Part shown: in pieces, positions 9,919-19,134 of the stretch
Layout of the letters: each line of letters starts with the position of its first letter
Position numbering within the stretch: the stretch's first letter is position 1
DNA from: Gammaproteobacteria bacterium
GTDB lineage: Bacteria; Pseudomonadota; Gammaproteobacteria; Xanthomonadales; Rhodanobacteraceae
Reading direction: 5' to 3'
Assembly: GCA_004295005.1 (NCBI GenBank)
Contig: SHNG01000025.1
Coordinates: 1 to 34,701 of the forward strand
Length of the DNA stretch: 34,701 nucleotides
Position numbers and translations under genes: made by a program
Notes under the pieces: model-generated
Told to the model about the DNA's origin: nothing
The model's input: only the letters and a program-made list of their open reading frames with translations
The model's database searches: none

Positions 9919-11166
9919 TTGTCGATCAAGTTCCCAAGCTCCATCCTTGTTGGTTTGCTGTTTGCCGCAAGCGTTTGCGCACAGACTCCCACCGCCATGC
10001 CGACGCCATCGGCAAGCCCGGCACCCGTGGCTTCGCCAACGCCTCCAGCGCCCACGCTGAACGCAAAAAGCTGGGTGCTGATGGACTATGCAACCGGACA
10101 GATCCTGCTCGATGGCAACGCCGACATGCGCGTCGAGCCCGCCTCGATCACCAAGATCATGACTTCGTACGTGGTTTCAGCGGAACTTGCACACGCCAAG
10201 ATCCACCTTGAAGACAAGGTGAAGATCAGCGAGAACGCATGGCGTTCCGGTGGCGCCGGCACGGACGGTTCCACCAGTTTTCTTGAACTCAACAGCGAGG
10301 TGCCGCTCAAGGAACTCCTGTACGGCATGATCATCCAGTCCGGCAACGACGCGGCCATTGCCCTGGCCGAGCACACCGCCGGTTCGGAAAGCCTGTTTGC
10401 CGACCTGATGAACCAGTACGCGGCGCAGCTCGGCATGCGCAACACCCACTATGTCGATGCCAGTGGCTTGCCCAACGGGAACCACTACACGACCGCACGC
10501 GACGTTGCCGTTCTGTCACGCGCGCTGATCCGTGATTTTCCGGCCGAGTACGACATCTACAAGGTCAAGCAATATGAATGGAATGGAATCACCCAGCACA
10601 ACCGCAACACCCTGCTCTGGCGCGATTCCACGGTGGATGGCATCAAGACCGGTCACACCAGTTCCGCCGGTTTTTGCCTGGCAACCTCGGCCAAGCGCGG
10701 TGACCAGCGCCTGATTGCGGTGGTCATGGGTGCGGAGAGCGAAAAAGCACGCGCGGATGCCAATCTGGAACTGCTCAACTATGGATTCCGCTTCTTTGAA
10801 TCGCATCGGCTTTACGAAGCCAACAAGCCCCTGGCCACACCGGAACTGTGGAAAGGCGAAGCGGACAACGTCGCCCTGGGTGTCAGCGAGGATGCCATCG
10901 TCACCGTGCCGCGCGGACGCTATGCCGACCTCAAGGCCAGCATGGATCTTCCATTGCGCCTGATTGCGCCGCTGCAGAAAGGCCAGCAGGTCGGCACGCT
11001 GAAGGTGGCGCTTGATGGCAAGCCCTTGCTTGAACGCCCCATTGTTGCGCTGGCGGATGCGCCGGAGGGTGGATTCTTCGGTCGCCTCGTGGATGGGGTG
11101 ATGCTCTGGTTCAAGGGCGATGGCGAGGCGGCCCCTGCAGGCGGACCGGTGCCGGAAGCCCAGTGA
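9919..11166 (+). CDS. dacA: D-alanyl-D-alanine carboxypeptidase (PBP5/6 family)
   Basis: This 415-residue low-molecular-weight PBP trims the terminal D-Ala from peptidoglycan stem peptides in the periplasm. The start at TTG 9919 gives a signal peptide (FPSSILVGLLFAASVCAQ), followed by a Pro/Ser/Ala-rich linker. ATG 9844 is the alternative and would add 25 residues. Active-site motifs are SITK (Ser76, Lys79), SGN in IQSGNDAA, and KTG in GIKTGHT. A beta-sandwich PBP5_C domain follows. The C-terminal stretch FFGRLVDGVMLWFKG is amphipathic, as in PBP5 membrane anchors. The symbol follows the E. coli order rlpA-dacA-ybeD-lipB-lipA; dacC is equally possible from sequence alone. Confidence 0.95.
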   Translation: MSIKFPSSILVGLLFAASVCAQTPTAMPTPSASPAPVASPTPPAPTLNAKSWVLMDYATGQILLDGNADMRVEPASITKIMTSYVVSAELAHAKIHLEDKVKISENAWRSGGAGTDGSTSFLELNSEVPLKELLYGMIIQSGNDAAIALAEHTAGSESLFADLMNQYAAQLGMRNTHYVDASGLPNGNHYTTARDVAVLSRALIRDFPAEYDIYKVKQYEWNGITQHNRNTLLWRDSTVDGIKTGHTSSAGFCLATSAKRGDQRLIAVVMGAESEKARADANLELLNYGFRFFESHRLYEANKPLATPELWKGEADNVALGVSEDAIVTVPRGRYADLKASMDLPLRLIAPLQKGQQVGTLKVALDGKPLLERPIVALADAPEGGFFGRLVDGVMLWFKGDGEAAPAGGPVPEAQ

Positions 11167-11456
11167 TGCAAAATCTCGACGACATCCAACCGCAGAACCC
11201 GAATCAGGGATTCCAGTTTCCCGGAGTCTTCGAGGTGACTGCGGTGGGCAAGGCGGATGCCAATCTGCCGCAGCGAATTCCGGAAATCATCCACGGCCTG
11301 GGTTTGAGCGTGATGGCCGGCAGCCTGCGCACACGCCCGTCGCGGGAAGGGCACTATGTTTCAGTCAGCGTGACCTTTACCTGCCCGGATCGCGCCACCC
11401 ACGAACGGGTACACGAAATGCTGCGTGCGGAAGAGGCGATTCGCTGGAGCCTCTGA
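11166..11456 (+). CDS. ybeD: YbeD family protein (DUF493)
   Basis: This is a 96-residue cytoplasmic protein of the DUF493/YbeD family, a small alpha/beta ACT-like fold of unclear biochemical role. The family pattern is visible in FQFPGVFEVTAVGKA, then RPSREGHYVSVSVTFTC, with a short helix before WSL at the end. The start ATG shares its A with the dacA stop (TGATG); a GTG immediately before it is the only other option. It lies between dacA and lipB, as in E. coli. YbeD has been suggested as a lipoate-related regulator because of this synteny, but that is not demonstrated here. Confidence 0.93.
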   Translation: MQNLDDIQPQNPNQGFQFPGVFEVTAVGKADANLPQRIPEIIHGLGLSVMAGSLRTRPSREGHYVSVSVTFTCPDRATHERVHEMLRAEEAIRWSL

Positions 11457-11513
11457 CAGGTGGTCGAAAAGACGCCACCGTTGTCATTGTCGGGTTACTG
11501 GGTCGGAAGAAAT

Positions 11514-11578
11514 GCCTCTCCCGCTGGCGCACCTGAAAGGACATGAGGGAGAGGCCGCGCCAGCGACGCGGGTGAGGG
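11514..11578. repeat. Dispersed palindromic element between ybeD and lipB
   Basis: Two nested perfect 9-bp inverted repeats occupy this spacer: GCCTCTCCC (11514-11522) with GGGAGAGGC (11547-11555), and CGCTGGCGC (11522-11530) with GCGCCAGCG (11557-11565). They are followed by GGTGAGGGAG. The layout resembles the small, GC-rich intergenic repeats (CTCTCCC ... GGTGAGGG type) scattered in many proteobacterial genomes. It interrupts an otherwise gapless gene string. No other full copy is in this window; a looser relative may be the palindrome at 34511-34535. Confidence 0.5.
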
Positions 11579-11696
11579 AGGCGTGCAGGCTCGCCGAAAG
11601 GTCGTGTTTCCTGTTGCACCACCCTTGCAAGTTCCGCTTGGGAACGCCATTGTCAGGCTTCGGCCCTGTCCGTCCGATTGCGGGTTGCTCCTGTCC

Positions 11697-12377
11697 ATGT
11701 CCCACCAGGTAACCGTACGCCGCCTTGGACTCCAGCCCTATACGCAGGTGCTGGAGTCCATGCGTGCATTCACCGATCAGCGCGATGAATCCACCGCGGA
11801 TGAACTGTGGGTGCTCGAACACGAACCGGTGTTCACCCTCGGCCAGGCCGGGCGCATGGAGCATGTGCTCGCGGCCGGTTGCATCCCGGTCATCAAGGTC
11901 GAACGCGGCGGACAGGTGACCTATCACGGGCCCGGCCAGATCGTGGCCTATCCCTTGTTCGACCTGCGCCGACTCGGAATGGGCGTGCGCGAGATGGTCA
12001 ACCGCATCGAACAGGCCATCATCGACACCCTTGAGCACTGGAACATCGTGGCCGTGCGCCGCCCGGGTGCGCCCGGCGTGTATGTGGGAGATGCCAAGAT
12101 CGGAGCGCTCGGGTTGCGCGTGCGCCGTGGCTGCTCGTTCCATGGCCTGGCATTCAACGTGAACATGGACCTGGAGCCGTTTTTGCGCATCAATCCCTGT
12201 GGTTATCAGGGTTTGCGGGTGACCCAAGTGGTAGACTTGGGCGGCCCGGGCGCCCTGGCCACCGTTGAGGATGCCCTCATCAACGAAATGGCTCGCCAGT
12301 TCGGGTTTGTCCCGCGGCAAGGTGCTGCGGAATCCCCTCATCCTGCCGTGCAAGCCACGGCAACCCGTGTGGCATGA
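11697..12377 (+). CDS. lipB: Octanoyl-[acyl-carrier-protein]:protein N-octanoyltransferase LipB
   Basis: This 226-residue cytoplasmic enzyme moves octanoate from acyl carrier protein to the lipoyl domains of 2-oxoacid dehydrogenases and GcvH. The LipB signature [17 protein letters not shown] lies near residues 70-86. The catalytic pair is present: Lys134 in AKIGALGLR and Cys168 in INPCGY, one residue off the E. coli numbering (Lys135/Cys169). ATG 11697 begins the conserved region. The open frame upstream crosses the repeat and is not conserved. Its stop overlaps the lipA start (ATGA), coupling the two steps of lipoate synthesis. Confidence 0.97.
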   Translation: MSHQVTVRRLGLQPYTQVLESMRAFTDQRDESTADELWVLEHEPVFTLGQAGRMEHVLAAGCIPVIKVERGGQVTYHGPGQIVAYPLFDLRRLGMGVREMVNRIEQAIIDTLEHWNIVAVRRPGAPGVYVGDAKIGALGLRVRRGCSFHGLAFNVNMDLEPFLRINPCGYQGLRVTQVVDLGGPGALATVEDALINEMARQFGFVPRQGAAESPHPAVQATATRVA

Positions 12378-13345
12378 ACGATCCCATAAAGTCCATTGCG
12401 CTGACCATCGCCGGCGAAAAACAGGTTGCCGCCGACAAGATTGCCCGCAACCGCGCCAGCTTTGGCGAAGCGCCGCAGTTGCGCAAGCCGTCCTGGATCC
12501 GCGTGCGCATACCGCCCGGAAATGCGGTGGCACAACTCAAGGCCAAGCTGCGCGAAAACCGCCTGGTGACCGTTTGCGAGGAAGCTTCCTGCCCGAACAT
12601 CCACGAATGCTTCAGCAAGGGCACCGCAACCTTCATGATCCTTGGCGAGGTGTGCACGCGGCGTTGCTCGTTCTGCGACGTCGCCCACGGCCGGCCGAAT
12701 GCGCCTGATCTGCTGGAGCCGGCCAAGCTTGCCGGTACCATCCGCGACATGCGCCTGCGCTACGTGGTGATCACCTCGGTGGACCGCGATGACCTGCGTG
12801 ATGGCGGGGCTGCGCATTTCGCGGCGTGCATCCAGGCCGTTCGCTTCGAGAACCCGGGAATCCGGATCGAGATCCTGACCCCGGATTTCCGCGGCAAGGG
12901 GCGCATGGATCGGGCCCTTGAAGTGCTGGCCCAGCATCCGCCGGATGTGTTCAACCACAACATCGAGACCGTGCCGGACCTTTATCGCGAGGTGCGGCCG
13001 GGCGCGGATTACGCCTGGTCGCTGCAACTGCTGAAGCGATTCAAGCAGCAGCATCCGCACATCCCGACCAAGTCCGGCATCATGCTCGGACTGGGCGAAA
13101 CCCTGGAGCAGGTGCAGCGCACATTGAACGATTTGCGCCAGCACGAGGTCGACATGATCACGATCGGCCAGTACCTGCAACCCACGCCGCATCATCACCC
13201 GGTGTTGCGCTATTGGACACCGGACGAGTTCAAGGCCCTTGAGCAGTACGGGATGGATCTGGGCTTCCAGCATGTGGCATCCGGTCCCATGGTGCGCTCG
13301 TCGTATCATGCCGACGAAATGGCCCATGCGGCCGGTTACGCGTGA
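12374..13345 (+). CDS. lipA: Lipoyl synthase LipA (radical SAM)
   Basis: This 323-residue radical SAM enzyme inserts two sulfurs into protein-bound octanoyl groups to make lipoyl cofactors. The auxiliary [4Fe-4S] cluster ligands are Cys68, Cys73 and Cys79 ([12 protein letters not shown]), and the radical SAM cluster ligands are Cys94, Cys98 and Cys101 (CTRRCSFC). These are the same numbers as in E. coli LipA. The C-terminal RSSYHADE contains the serine that ligates the auxiliary cluster. It completes the lipB-lipA pair and ends 43 bp before prc. Confidence 0.98.
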   Translation: MNDPIKSIALTIAGEKQVAADKIARNRASFGEAPQLRKPSWIRVRIPPGNAVAQLKAKLRENRLVTVCEEASCPNIHECFSKGTATFMILGEVCTRRCSFCDVAHGRPNAPDLLEPAKLAGTIRDMRLRYVVITSVDRDDLRDGGAAHFAACIQAVRFENPGIRIEILTPDFRGKGRMDRALEVLAQHPPDVFNHNIETVPDLYREVRPGADYAWSLQLLKRFKQQHPHIPTKSGIMLGLGETLEQVQRTLNDLRQHEVDMITIGQYLQPTPHHHPVLRYWTPDEFKALEQYGMDLGFQHVASGPMVRSSYHADEMAHAAGYA

Positions 13346-13388
13346 TCGAAAGGCTTTCATGTACAACGTGTTGTTGATGGAGAAAACC

Positions 13389-15650
13389 ATGCGTCGCACC
13401 CTGATCATCCTCACGCTGCTGGCGGCATCGGGCATCGCGTTGGCCAAGCCGGTTGCCGAAACCGCGGCGCCACTGCTGCTCAAGCCCACGGCTGATCAGA
13501 CCGAAGCGGCAATCTGGGCGATGCGGTTCCTTTCGCGATTCCACTACAAGCCGATGCCGCTGGACGACGTGATGTCGGAAAAGATCTTCAAGAGCTATGT
13601 GGAATCCCTGGACGCTGAACATCTCTTTTTCACCCAGGCCGACATGGATCGCTTTGCCGCGGCCAGGGACAAGCTGGATGACGCGATTTTCGAGCGTGAC
13701 CTCTCCGCACCGTTTGCAATGTTCAACCTCTACGAGCAGCGCGTGGCCGAACGCCTTGGGCATGCGCGCGAACTGCTGGCCAAGCCCTTTGATTTCACCA
13801 GGGACGAAAGCTACGAGCTCGACCGCAGCAAGGCGGCCTGGGCCGCCAACAGCGCGGAGCTTGACGAGCTGTGGCGCAAGCGCGTGAAGAATGACTGGCT
13901 GCGCCTGAAACTTGCCGGCAAGGCCGACAAGGACATCCGCGAAACCCTGGACAAGCGCTACGCAAACTATCTGGACCGCATCCGCGAACTCAACAGCGAG
14001 GATGTTTTCCAGACCTTCATGAATGCGTATGCCACGGCCATCGAGCCGCATACCAATTACCTGAGTCCGCGCGCATCGGAAAACTTCGACATTGCCATGC
14101 GCCTTTCGCTGGAAGGCATTGGCGCCCAGTTGCAGCGCATGGACGAGTACACGGCGGTCAAGGAAGTCATTCCCGGCGGCCCTGCCGCGCTTTCCGGGAA
14201 ATTGAGCGCGGGTGATCGCATCGTTGGCGTCGGCCAGGGCGACAGCGGCCCGATTGCCGATGTCATCGGCTGGCGCCTGGATGACGTGGTCGACAAGATC
14301 CGTGGTCCCAAGGGAACCGTGGTGCGCCTGGAGATCCTGCCGGAAGCGGCCGGCCCCGATGGCAAGCATGAAGTCCTGACCCTGGTGCGCAACAAGGTCA
14401 ATGTCGAGGAACAAGCTGCCAAGAAATCGATCATCGACGTCGACAATGACGGTGTCACGCACCGCATCGGCGTCATCACCCTGCCGACCTTCTATCAGGA
14501 TTTCGATGCGCGCAGGCGCGGCGATGAGGATTTCAAGAGCGCCACGCGCGATGTGGAACGCCTGCTGGGCGAATTGCGCGAGGCCAAGGTCGATGGCGTC
14601 GTGGTTGACCTGCGCAACAACGGCGGCGGCTCGCTCGATGAGGCGACCAACCTGACCGGTCTGTTCATCGATCAGGGGCCTGTCGTGCAAATCCGTGACG
14701 CCAGCGGTCGCGTCGAGGAAAAGGCCGACCTGCGTGCGGGTGCGGCCTGGACCGGACCCTTGGCCGTGCTGGTCAACCGGGCTTCGGCTTCGGCCTCGGA
14801 AATCTTTGCCGCCGCGATCCAGGACTATGGCCGCGGCGTGATCATCGGTGAGCCGACCTTCGGCAAGGGCACCGTGCAGAACCTGCTCAACATGGACAAC
14901 ATGGCGCGCAACGAAACCCCGGTCTTTGGTGACCTCAAGATGACCGTACAGCAGTTCTTCCGCATCAATGGGGGATCGACGCAACTTCGCGGCGTGACAC
15001 CGGAAGTCAGCTTCCCGTTGACCGTGGCCAGCGACGAATTCGGCGAGTCCAGCTACGAGAATGCGCTGCCGTGGACCGCGATTGCCAAGGCCGACTACCG
15101 GCAGGTTGCCGACCTCAAGCCGATCCTGCCGATGCTGTTGGCCAGGCACGAGGCGCGCACCAGCAAGAACCAGGAATGGAAGAATTTCGAAGCCGAGATC
15201 ACCGATGCCAAGGCTTTGCGTGCGCAGAAATCGATTTCACTGAATGAGGCCACGCGTGCCAGCGAGCGGGATGCCGAGGAAGCCAAGCGCAAGCAGCGCG
15301 AAGCGGTGATTGCCGCGGTGGAAGCGCGTGAAGACGCGGCCGCAGAGAAAGCCGCTTCCACGGCCGGTGGCAAGCCCTTGCTGGATGCCGATGCCAAGCC
15401 CGCGATTGCCGCGGTTGGCGATTCCGATGACGTCGACACCAGCATGGTGCTGGCCGATGATGGCTTGCAGCCCGGCGAACGCAGCATCCGCAGTGAGCGT
15501 CAGCGCGAGGAGCAGCGCAAGGCCAGGCGAGATGTCGTGCTCAGGGAAGCTGCGCACATCCTGTCCGACGAGATCGACCTGATCCGCAACAACACCAAGC
15601 TTGCTGCACGGCTGGCGCCCCAGCAGTCCGCGACCGACACGGTCGATTGA
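13389..15650 (+). CDS. prc: Tail-specific (carboxy-terminal processing) protease Prc
   Basis: This 753-residue periplasmic S41 protease degrades proteins from their C-termini. In E. coli it processes PBP3 and, with NlpI, the murein hydrolase MepS. The signal peptide is RTLIILTLLAASGIALA. An N-terminal helical domain follows, then a PDZ domain around residues 240-320 (EVIPGGPAALSGKLSAGDRI). The S41 core has Ser468 in SASASEIF, Asp479 and Lys493 in TFGKG, with the spacing of the E. coli triad. A charged, helical C-terminal domain ends the protein. ATG 13389 has GGAGAA upstream; in-frame ATGs at 13359 and 13377 would add 10 or 4 residues. It is convergent with the aminopeptidase gene, 11 bp away. 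Confidence 0.95.
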   Translation: MRRTLIILTLLAASGIALAKPVAETAAPLLLKPTADQTEAAIWAMRFLSRFHYKPMPLDDVMSEKIFKSYVESLDAEHLFFTQADMDRFAAARDKLDDAIFERDLSAPFAMFNLYEQRVAERLGHARELLAKPFDFTRDESYELDRSKAAWAANSAELDELWRKRVKNDWLRLKLAGKADKDIRETLDKRYANYLDRIRELNSEDVFQTFMNAYATAIEPHTNYLSPRASENFDIAMRLSLEGIGAQLQRMDEYTAVKEVIPGGPAALSGKLSAGDRIVGVGQGDSGPIADVIGWRLDDVVDKIRGPKGTVVRLEILPEAAGPDGKHEVLTLVRNKVNVEEQAAKKSIIDVDNDGVTHRIGVITLPTFYQDFDARRRGDEDFKSATRDVERLLGELREAKVDGVVVDLRNNGGGSLDEATNLTGLFIDQGPVVQIRDASGRVEEKADLRAGAAWTGPLAVLVNRASASASEIFAAAIQDYGRGVIIGEPTFGKGTVQNLLNMDNMARNETPVFGDLKMTVQQFFRINGGSTQLRGVTPEVSFPLTVASDEFGESSYENALPWTAIAKADYRQVADLKPILPMLLARHEARTSKNQEWKNFEAEITDAKALRAQKSISLNEATRASERDAEEAKRKQREAVIAAVEAREDAAAEKAASTAGGKPLLDADAKPAIAAVGDSDDVDTSMVLADDGLQPGERSIRSERQREEQRKARRDVVLREAAHILSDEIDLIRNNTKLAARLAPQQSATDTVD

Positions 15651-15661
15651 TCGGCGCCGGC

Positions 15662-17062
15662 TCAGGCCGGATAGCGTTGCTTGAGGAACTCGAGATAGGC
15701 GCGCAAGCCCTGCGCCTCGCCGCCGCGTGGCCGACCCGGGCGGTTGGAGTCATTCCACGAATAGACGTCCAGATGGCACCAGGGGATGCGCTCGGGCACG
15801 AAACGTTCCAGGAACAGGGCCGCACTGATCGCGCCGGCATGGCGGGAAGATCCGGAGTTGGCGAGGTCAGCCACGTGCGATTCGAGCAGGATCAGGTAGG
15901 GTCGCCACAGGGGCATGCGCCAAAGCGGATCCTGGGTTTTCGTGCCGGCTTGCAACAGGGCATTGGCGATCTCGTCGCGGTTGCAAAACAGGGCAGGCAG
16001 GTCGGCACCGAGGGCAACCCGGGCCGCACCGGTCAGCGTGGCGAAATCCAGGATCAGGTCGGGCGACAGTTCGGCGGCATGGGCCAGGGCATCGCAGAGG
16101 ATGAGTCGGCCTTCGGCATCGGTGTTGTCGATCTCGACGCTGATCTTGCCACGCGTTTCTATCACTTCGCCAGGCCGGAACGCATCGGCGGAAACCGCGT
16201 TCTCGACCGCAGGAATCAGCAAGGTCAGTTGTACCGGAAGCTGCGCGGCCAGAACGAGTTGGGCCAGTGCAATGGCATGCGCGGCGCCGCCCATGTCCTT
16301 CTTCATCCAGCGCATTCCATCGGCGGTTTTCAGGTCCAGTCCGCCGGTGTCAAAGCAAACGCCTTTGCCGACCAGTACCAGGTGCGGTGCGCCCTCGGCT
16401 CCATGCCTGAGCATGGCCAGGCGTGGCGCGCGTGCGGCACTTGCCGCACGCCCGACCGCGTGGATGGTCGGATAGTTGTTGCGCAGCAAGTCATCGCCCA
16501 CCCACTCGTGGTAGTCGGCACCGAAGCGTTCGGCAAGTTCGCGAACGACGCCGGCAAGGTCTGCCGGCCCGAGATCCTGGGTCGGAGTGTTGACCAAGTC
16601 GCGCAACAGGTAGGTTGCCTCGACGATGTCGGCAATACGGTTGTGCACGGCTTCATCGAGGACCAGTCGCGCAGCCTTTCGCGAGGGCTTGCGGTAACGC
16701 GAGTAGCGATAGGCACCCAGCGCCCATCCCAATGCGAGCTGATCCGGATCCAGGTTCACGCCGCGAAGAAGATCAAGACGGTAGTCACCCTCGGGCAGGC
16801 GATGAGGCAGCGATGCCAGCGCATGGATGCCATCGCCCGGATTGCAACCGGCCAGCATCATCGGCCCGCCAGCTTCGGTGGGCGGCAAGCCGATGAACTG
16901 TCCGGCCTCGCCATTGAATCCATTGGCCGTGCAGAAGCGTTGGGCGAGATCTCCCAGTGCACTGACCACGCCGGCAAAGCTCGCCTTGTCCACCATGATC
17001 AAGGTGGTGGCATTGCCTGCTTCTGCATTCCTGACGAAGGCTTCGATGGCAGTGTGGTTCAT
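15662..17062 (-). CDS. M17 family leucyl aminopeptidase
   Basis: This 466-residue cytosolic zinc/manganese aminopeptidase releases N-terminal residues from peptides. The M17 signature NTDAEGRL is at 313-320. The metal- and substrate-binding blocks GKGVCFDTGG (232-241, with Lys233 and Asp238) and MKKDMGGA (Asp256 as a further metal ligand) are intact. The N-terminal domain is less conserved. The chain is shorter than classic PepA (about 500) and closer to the PepB-like group, so no symbol is assigned. The ATG overlaps the stop of the upstream HAD gene (ATGA), so the two are probably cotranscribed. Confidence 0.93.
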   Translation of the reverse strand: MNHTAIEAFVRNAEAGNATTLIMVDKASFAGVVSALGDLAQRFCTANGFNGEAGQFIGLPPTEAGGPMMLAGCNPGDGIHALASLPHRLPEGDYRLDLLRGVNLDPDQLALGWALGAYRYSRYRKPSRKAARLVLDEAVHNRIADIVEATYLLRDLVNTPTQDLGPADLAGVVRELAERFGADYHEWVGDDLLRNNYPTIHAVGRAASAARAPRLAMLRHGAEGAPHLVLVGKGVCFDTGGLDLKTADGMRWMKKDMGGAAHAIALAQLVLAAQLPVQLTLLIPAVENAVSADAFRPGEVIETRGKISVEIDNTDAEGRLILCDALAHAAELSPDLILDFATLTGAARVALGADLPALFCNRDEIANALLQAGTKTQDPLWRMPLWRPYLILLESHVADLANSGSSRHAGAISAALFLERFVPERIPWCHLDVYSWNDSNRPGRPRGGEAQGLRAYLEFLKQRYPA

Positions 17063-17772
17063 GTTGGGGATTTCCTTTCCGAATGGTTTGCCTGTCGTTG
17101 CAGCCAGGCGGCGAGTTCGCCGAGGTTGCCGAATTCGAGGTCGGGACGCGCCTCATGGTTCCACGAATCCTGCTTGCGGTTGAGCCAGGCCGTGCGCATG
17201 CCGGCCTCACGCGCCCCCTTGATGTCGGCAACGGGATCATCGCCCACGTGCAGGACCTGGTGCGGAAGGATTCCAAGGCGTTCGCAGGCATGCAGGAAGA
17301 TGGCCGGGTCCGGTTTGGCCACGCCGATCTCGCTGGCACGGATGCTGAAGCGAAAATGTCCGTGCAAGCCAATCCGACCGAGGTCGGCGGTGCCATTGGA
17401 GATGCTGACCAAGGGCAGGCATGCGGCCATGGCCTCAAGCGCGGCGGGCGTATCGGCGTAGCACTCGACCTCGTTGCGCACACGCACATACACCTCATAC
17501 GTGCGGTCGATCCAGTCCTCGCCCAGGCTGAAAGGCGCAAAGGCGCGTTGCAAGGTCAGTCTTCGCTGGATGCCGAAGTCATGACTGAATTCCGGATGCT
17601 GCAGGGCCACCTCGTCACGCAATTGGCGCATGGCCTCGATTGGCCAGGCCGCCGCCACTTCCGGACAATGCGTGCGCAACCAGGCATCCACCTGCTTTTC
17701 CACGCGCTCGATGACCGGCTGGATCGGCCACAAGGTGTCATCAAGATCGAGTGAGACGGCGCGAATGTCCAT
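17059..17772 (-). CDS. HAD-IA family hydrolase (YigB-like phosphatase)
   Basis: This 237-residue haloacid dehalogenase-superfamily phosphatase has all four motifs: DLDDTL (nucleophile Asp9, acid Asp11), SNG, the motif III lysine in GVAKPDP, and GDDPVADIKGA. A helical cap follows motif I. The DLDDTLWP opening resembles E. coli YigB, which dephosphorylates a riboflavin pathway intermediate and FMN. The true substrate cannot be read from the sequence. It overlaps the aminopeptidase start by 4 bp and lies 15 bp after the PstS-like gene on the same strand. Confidence 0.88.
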   Translation of the reverse strand: MDIRAVSLDLDDTLWPIQPVIERVEKQVDAWLRTHCPEVAAAWPIEAMRQLRDEVALQHPEFSHDFGIQRRLTLQRAFAPFSLGEDWIDRTYEVYVRVRNEVECYADTPAALEAMAACLPLVSISNGTADLGRIGLHGHFRFSIRASEIGVAKPDPAIFLHACERLGILPHQVLHVGDDPVADIKGAREAGMRTAWLNRKQDSWNHEARPDLEFGNLGELAAWLQRQANHSERKSPT

Positions 17773-17787
17773 GCGGGTGGCAATGAC

Positions 17788-18960
17788 TCAATCGGACTTC
17801 CCGGAGTTCCTTGCATCCTTGTCGCGTGCGGCTTTTTTCGCTTCGGCGCGATCGACTTCGGCACGTGCGCGCTGGGTTGATTCGGAACCCGGTGCCGTGG
17901 CTATGCCGGCTTGCAAGGTGGCTCGCGGCGCGGACAGCGGTGGCATCAGTTCACGCTCGCGCGGCATCGCCGCGACATCCGCCGGCGTGACCGCGACAAT
18001 GGCGGCATCGATCACGGCAAGTCGTGCCCCGTCGCGGCTGTAGACATCACCGGCTTGCGCATACGGAACCAGTTGGTGGCGCCGCATCACGTCCATGGCT
18101 GGTGCTTCGCCGAGGAAACGCACGAAACCCTCGATGGCCGCGAGGTTGGGTGAATCCTCGCGCTGCACGACGTACAGGGTGGTGAACAAGGGATAGCTGC
18201 CGTCGGCAATGGTTTGTGTCGACGCGTAGATGCCTTCGACCGCGAGCAGCTTGAGTGCACGGTTGGCATAGGCGCTGGAAAGCGTGCTCAGGCCAAGGCC
18301 ATTGGGATCGAGCGCGATGGCTTCCTCAAGCTTGCCGGTGTTCAGATACAGGCGCGGCGCGGCAATGCGTTGCTCGCCACGCTTGTAGATCAGGCGCCGG
18401 AAGCTGAATTCGACGCCATCCAGCGGAGCGGCAATGGAATACAGGTTGATCGGTGCATCCGGGCCACCCAGGTCCTTCCAGTTGGTGATGCGACCGAGAT
18501 AGATCTGGCGCAGGTGGGCCAGGCTGATGCCGGACACTGCATTGCGCGGATGCGTGATCGGCACGATGGCATCGAGGGCGATCGGCTGGAACAGCAGCGG
18601 CTTTTCCATGTCACGCTTGTTGTTCATGGCGCGTGCGCTGCCGGCGACATCGGCGCTGCCGCTGATCACCGCGTCGATTCCGGAAATGGTGCTGAACGGT
18701 TGTACGGTCAACGTACCCTTGAGTTCGCGCTTGTAGATGGCGACCAGGTCGTTGACAAAGCCGCGAGCCGAAACAATGTCGCCGCGCCAGATGATGGATG
18801 GTTTGGCCGCCGCGGTACCGGTGGCCTTAGTGCCCGTTGCCGCCTTGATTTCGGCTTGTGCAGCATGCAGGGGCGCCAAATCCAGCACCGGCATCGCAGC
18901 CAGCGCGCAGACAGCCACCAGCATCAGGCGGCTAAGGTTGGCAACGGGCGTCAAGGGCAT
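17788..18960 (-). CDS. PstS-like periplasmic substrate-binding protein
   Basis: This 390-residue exported protein belongs to the phosphate-binding (PBP-like) family. A signal peptide covers about residues 1-36, ending ...APLHAAQA. The binding-protein fold follows, with family features SGSADVAGSARAMNNKR, the segment LAHLRQIYLGRITNWKDLGG and YPLFTTLYVV. It ends in a charged, Ala/Lys/Asp-rich tail of about 50 residues that looks disordered. The ATG at 18960 is preferred over the TTG two codons upstream. No pstCAB permease genes are nearby, so a role in phosphate import is uncertain. It is divergent from gspL. Confidence 0.82.
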   Translation of the reverse strand: MPLTPVANLSRLMLVAVCALAAMPVLDLAPLHAAQAEIKAATGTKATGTAAAKPSIIWRGDIVSARGFVNDLVAIYKRELKGTLTVQPFSTISGIDAVISGSADVAGSARAMNNKRDMEKPLLFQPIALDAIVPITHPRNAVSGISLAHLRQIYLGRITNWKDLGGPDAPINLYSIAAPLDGVEFSFRRLIYKRGEQRIAAPRLYLNTGKLEEAIALDPNGLGLSTLSSAYANRALKLLAVEGIYASTQTIADGSYPLFTTLYVVQREDSPNLAAIEGFVRFLGEAPAMDVMRRHQLVPYAQAGDVYSRDGARLAVIDAAIVAVTPADVAAMPRERELMPPLSAPRATLQAGIATAPGSESTQRARAEVDRAEAKKAARDKDARNSGKSD

Positions 18961-19102
18961 GGGCAAGACCGCATGAGGGAGGCGAAGGTTTGGCAGCGCG
19001 GGATTTTATCATGCGCGTCGCGGCCTTCTCGGGTTGTGCGCCAGTCGAGCGTCCCGCCACGGCACGGCGCGCGGAAAGCTGCGGCTCGCTCCACGCATCT
19101 CG

Positions 19103-19108
19103 TACAAT
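19103..19108 (+). promoter_or_regulatory. Possible -10 box upstream of gspL
   Basis: TACAAT lies 26 bp before the gspL ATG and matches the -10 consensus at five of six positions. No good -35 box is found at the correct distance, so this is tentative. The 174-bp gap also has to hold the promoter of the divergent PstS-like gene. Confidence 0.3.
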
Positions 19109-19134
19109 CGCGCAGATTCCCAGGACCCATCTGC

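Noticed and set aside
15651-15675. Bidirectional terminator between prc and the aminopeptidase
   Set aside because: Only a 4-5 bp GC palindrome (CCGG) with no T-tract on either side.
15647-17461. 604-codon plus-strand frame across the aminopeptidase and HAD genes
   Set aside because: It is the complement of two clearly conserved minus-strand genes and its translation shows no domain.
18214-19134. Long open frame ahead of gspL
   Set aside because: It is antisense to the PstS-like gene; high GC keeps the opposite strand open. Family similarity starts only at ATG 19135.
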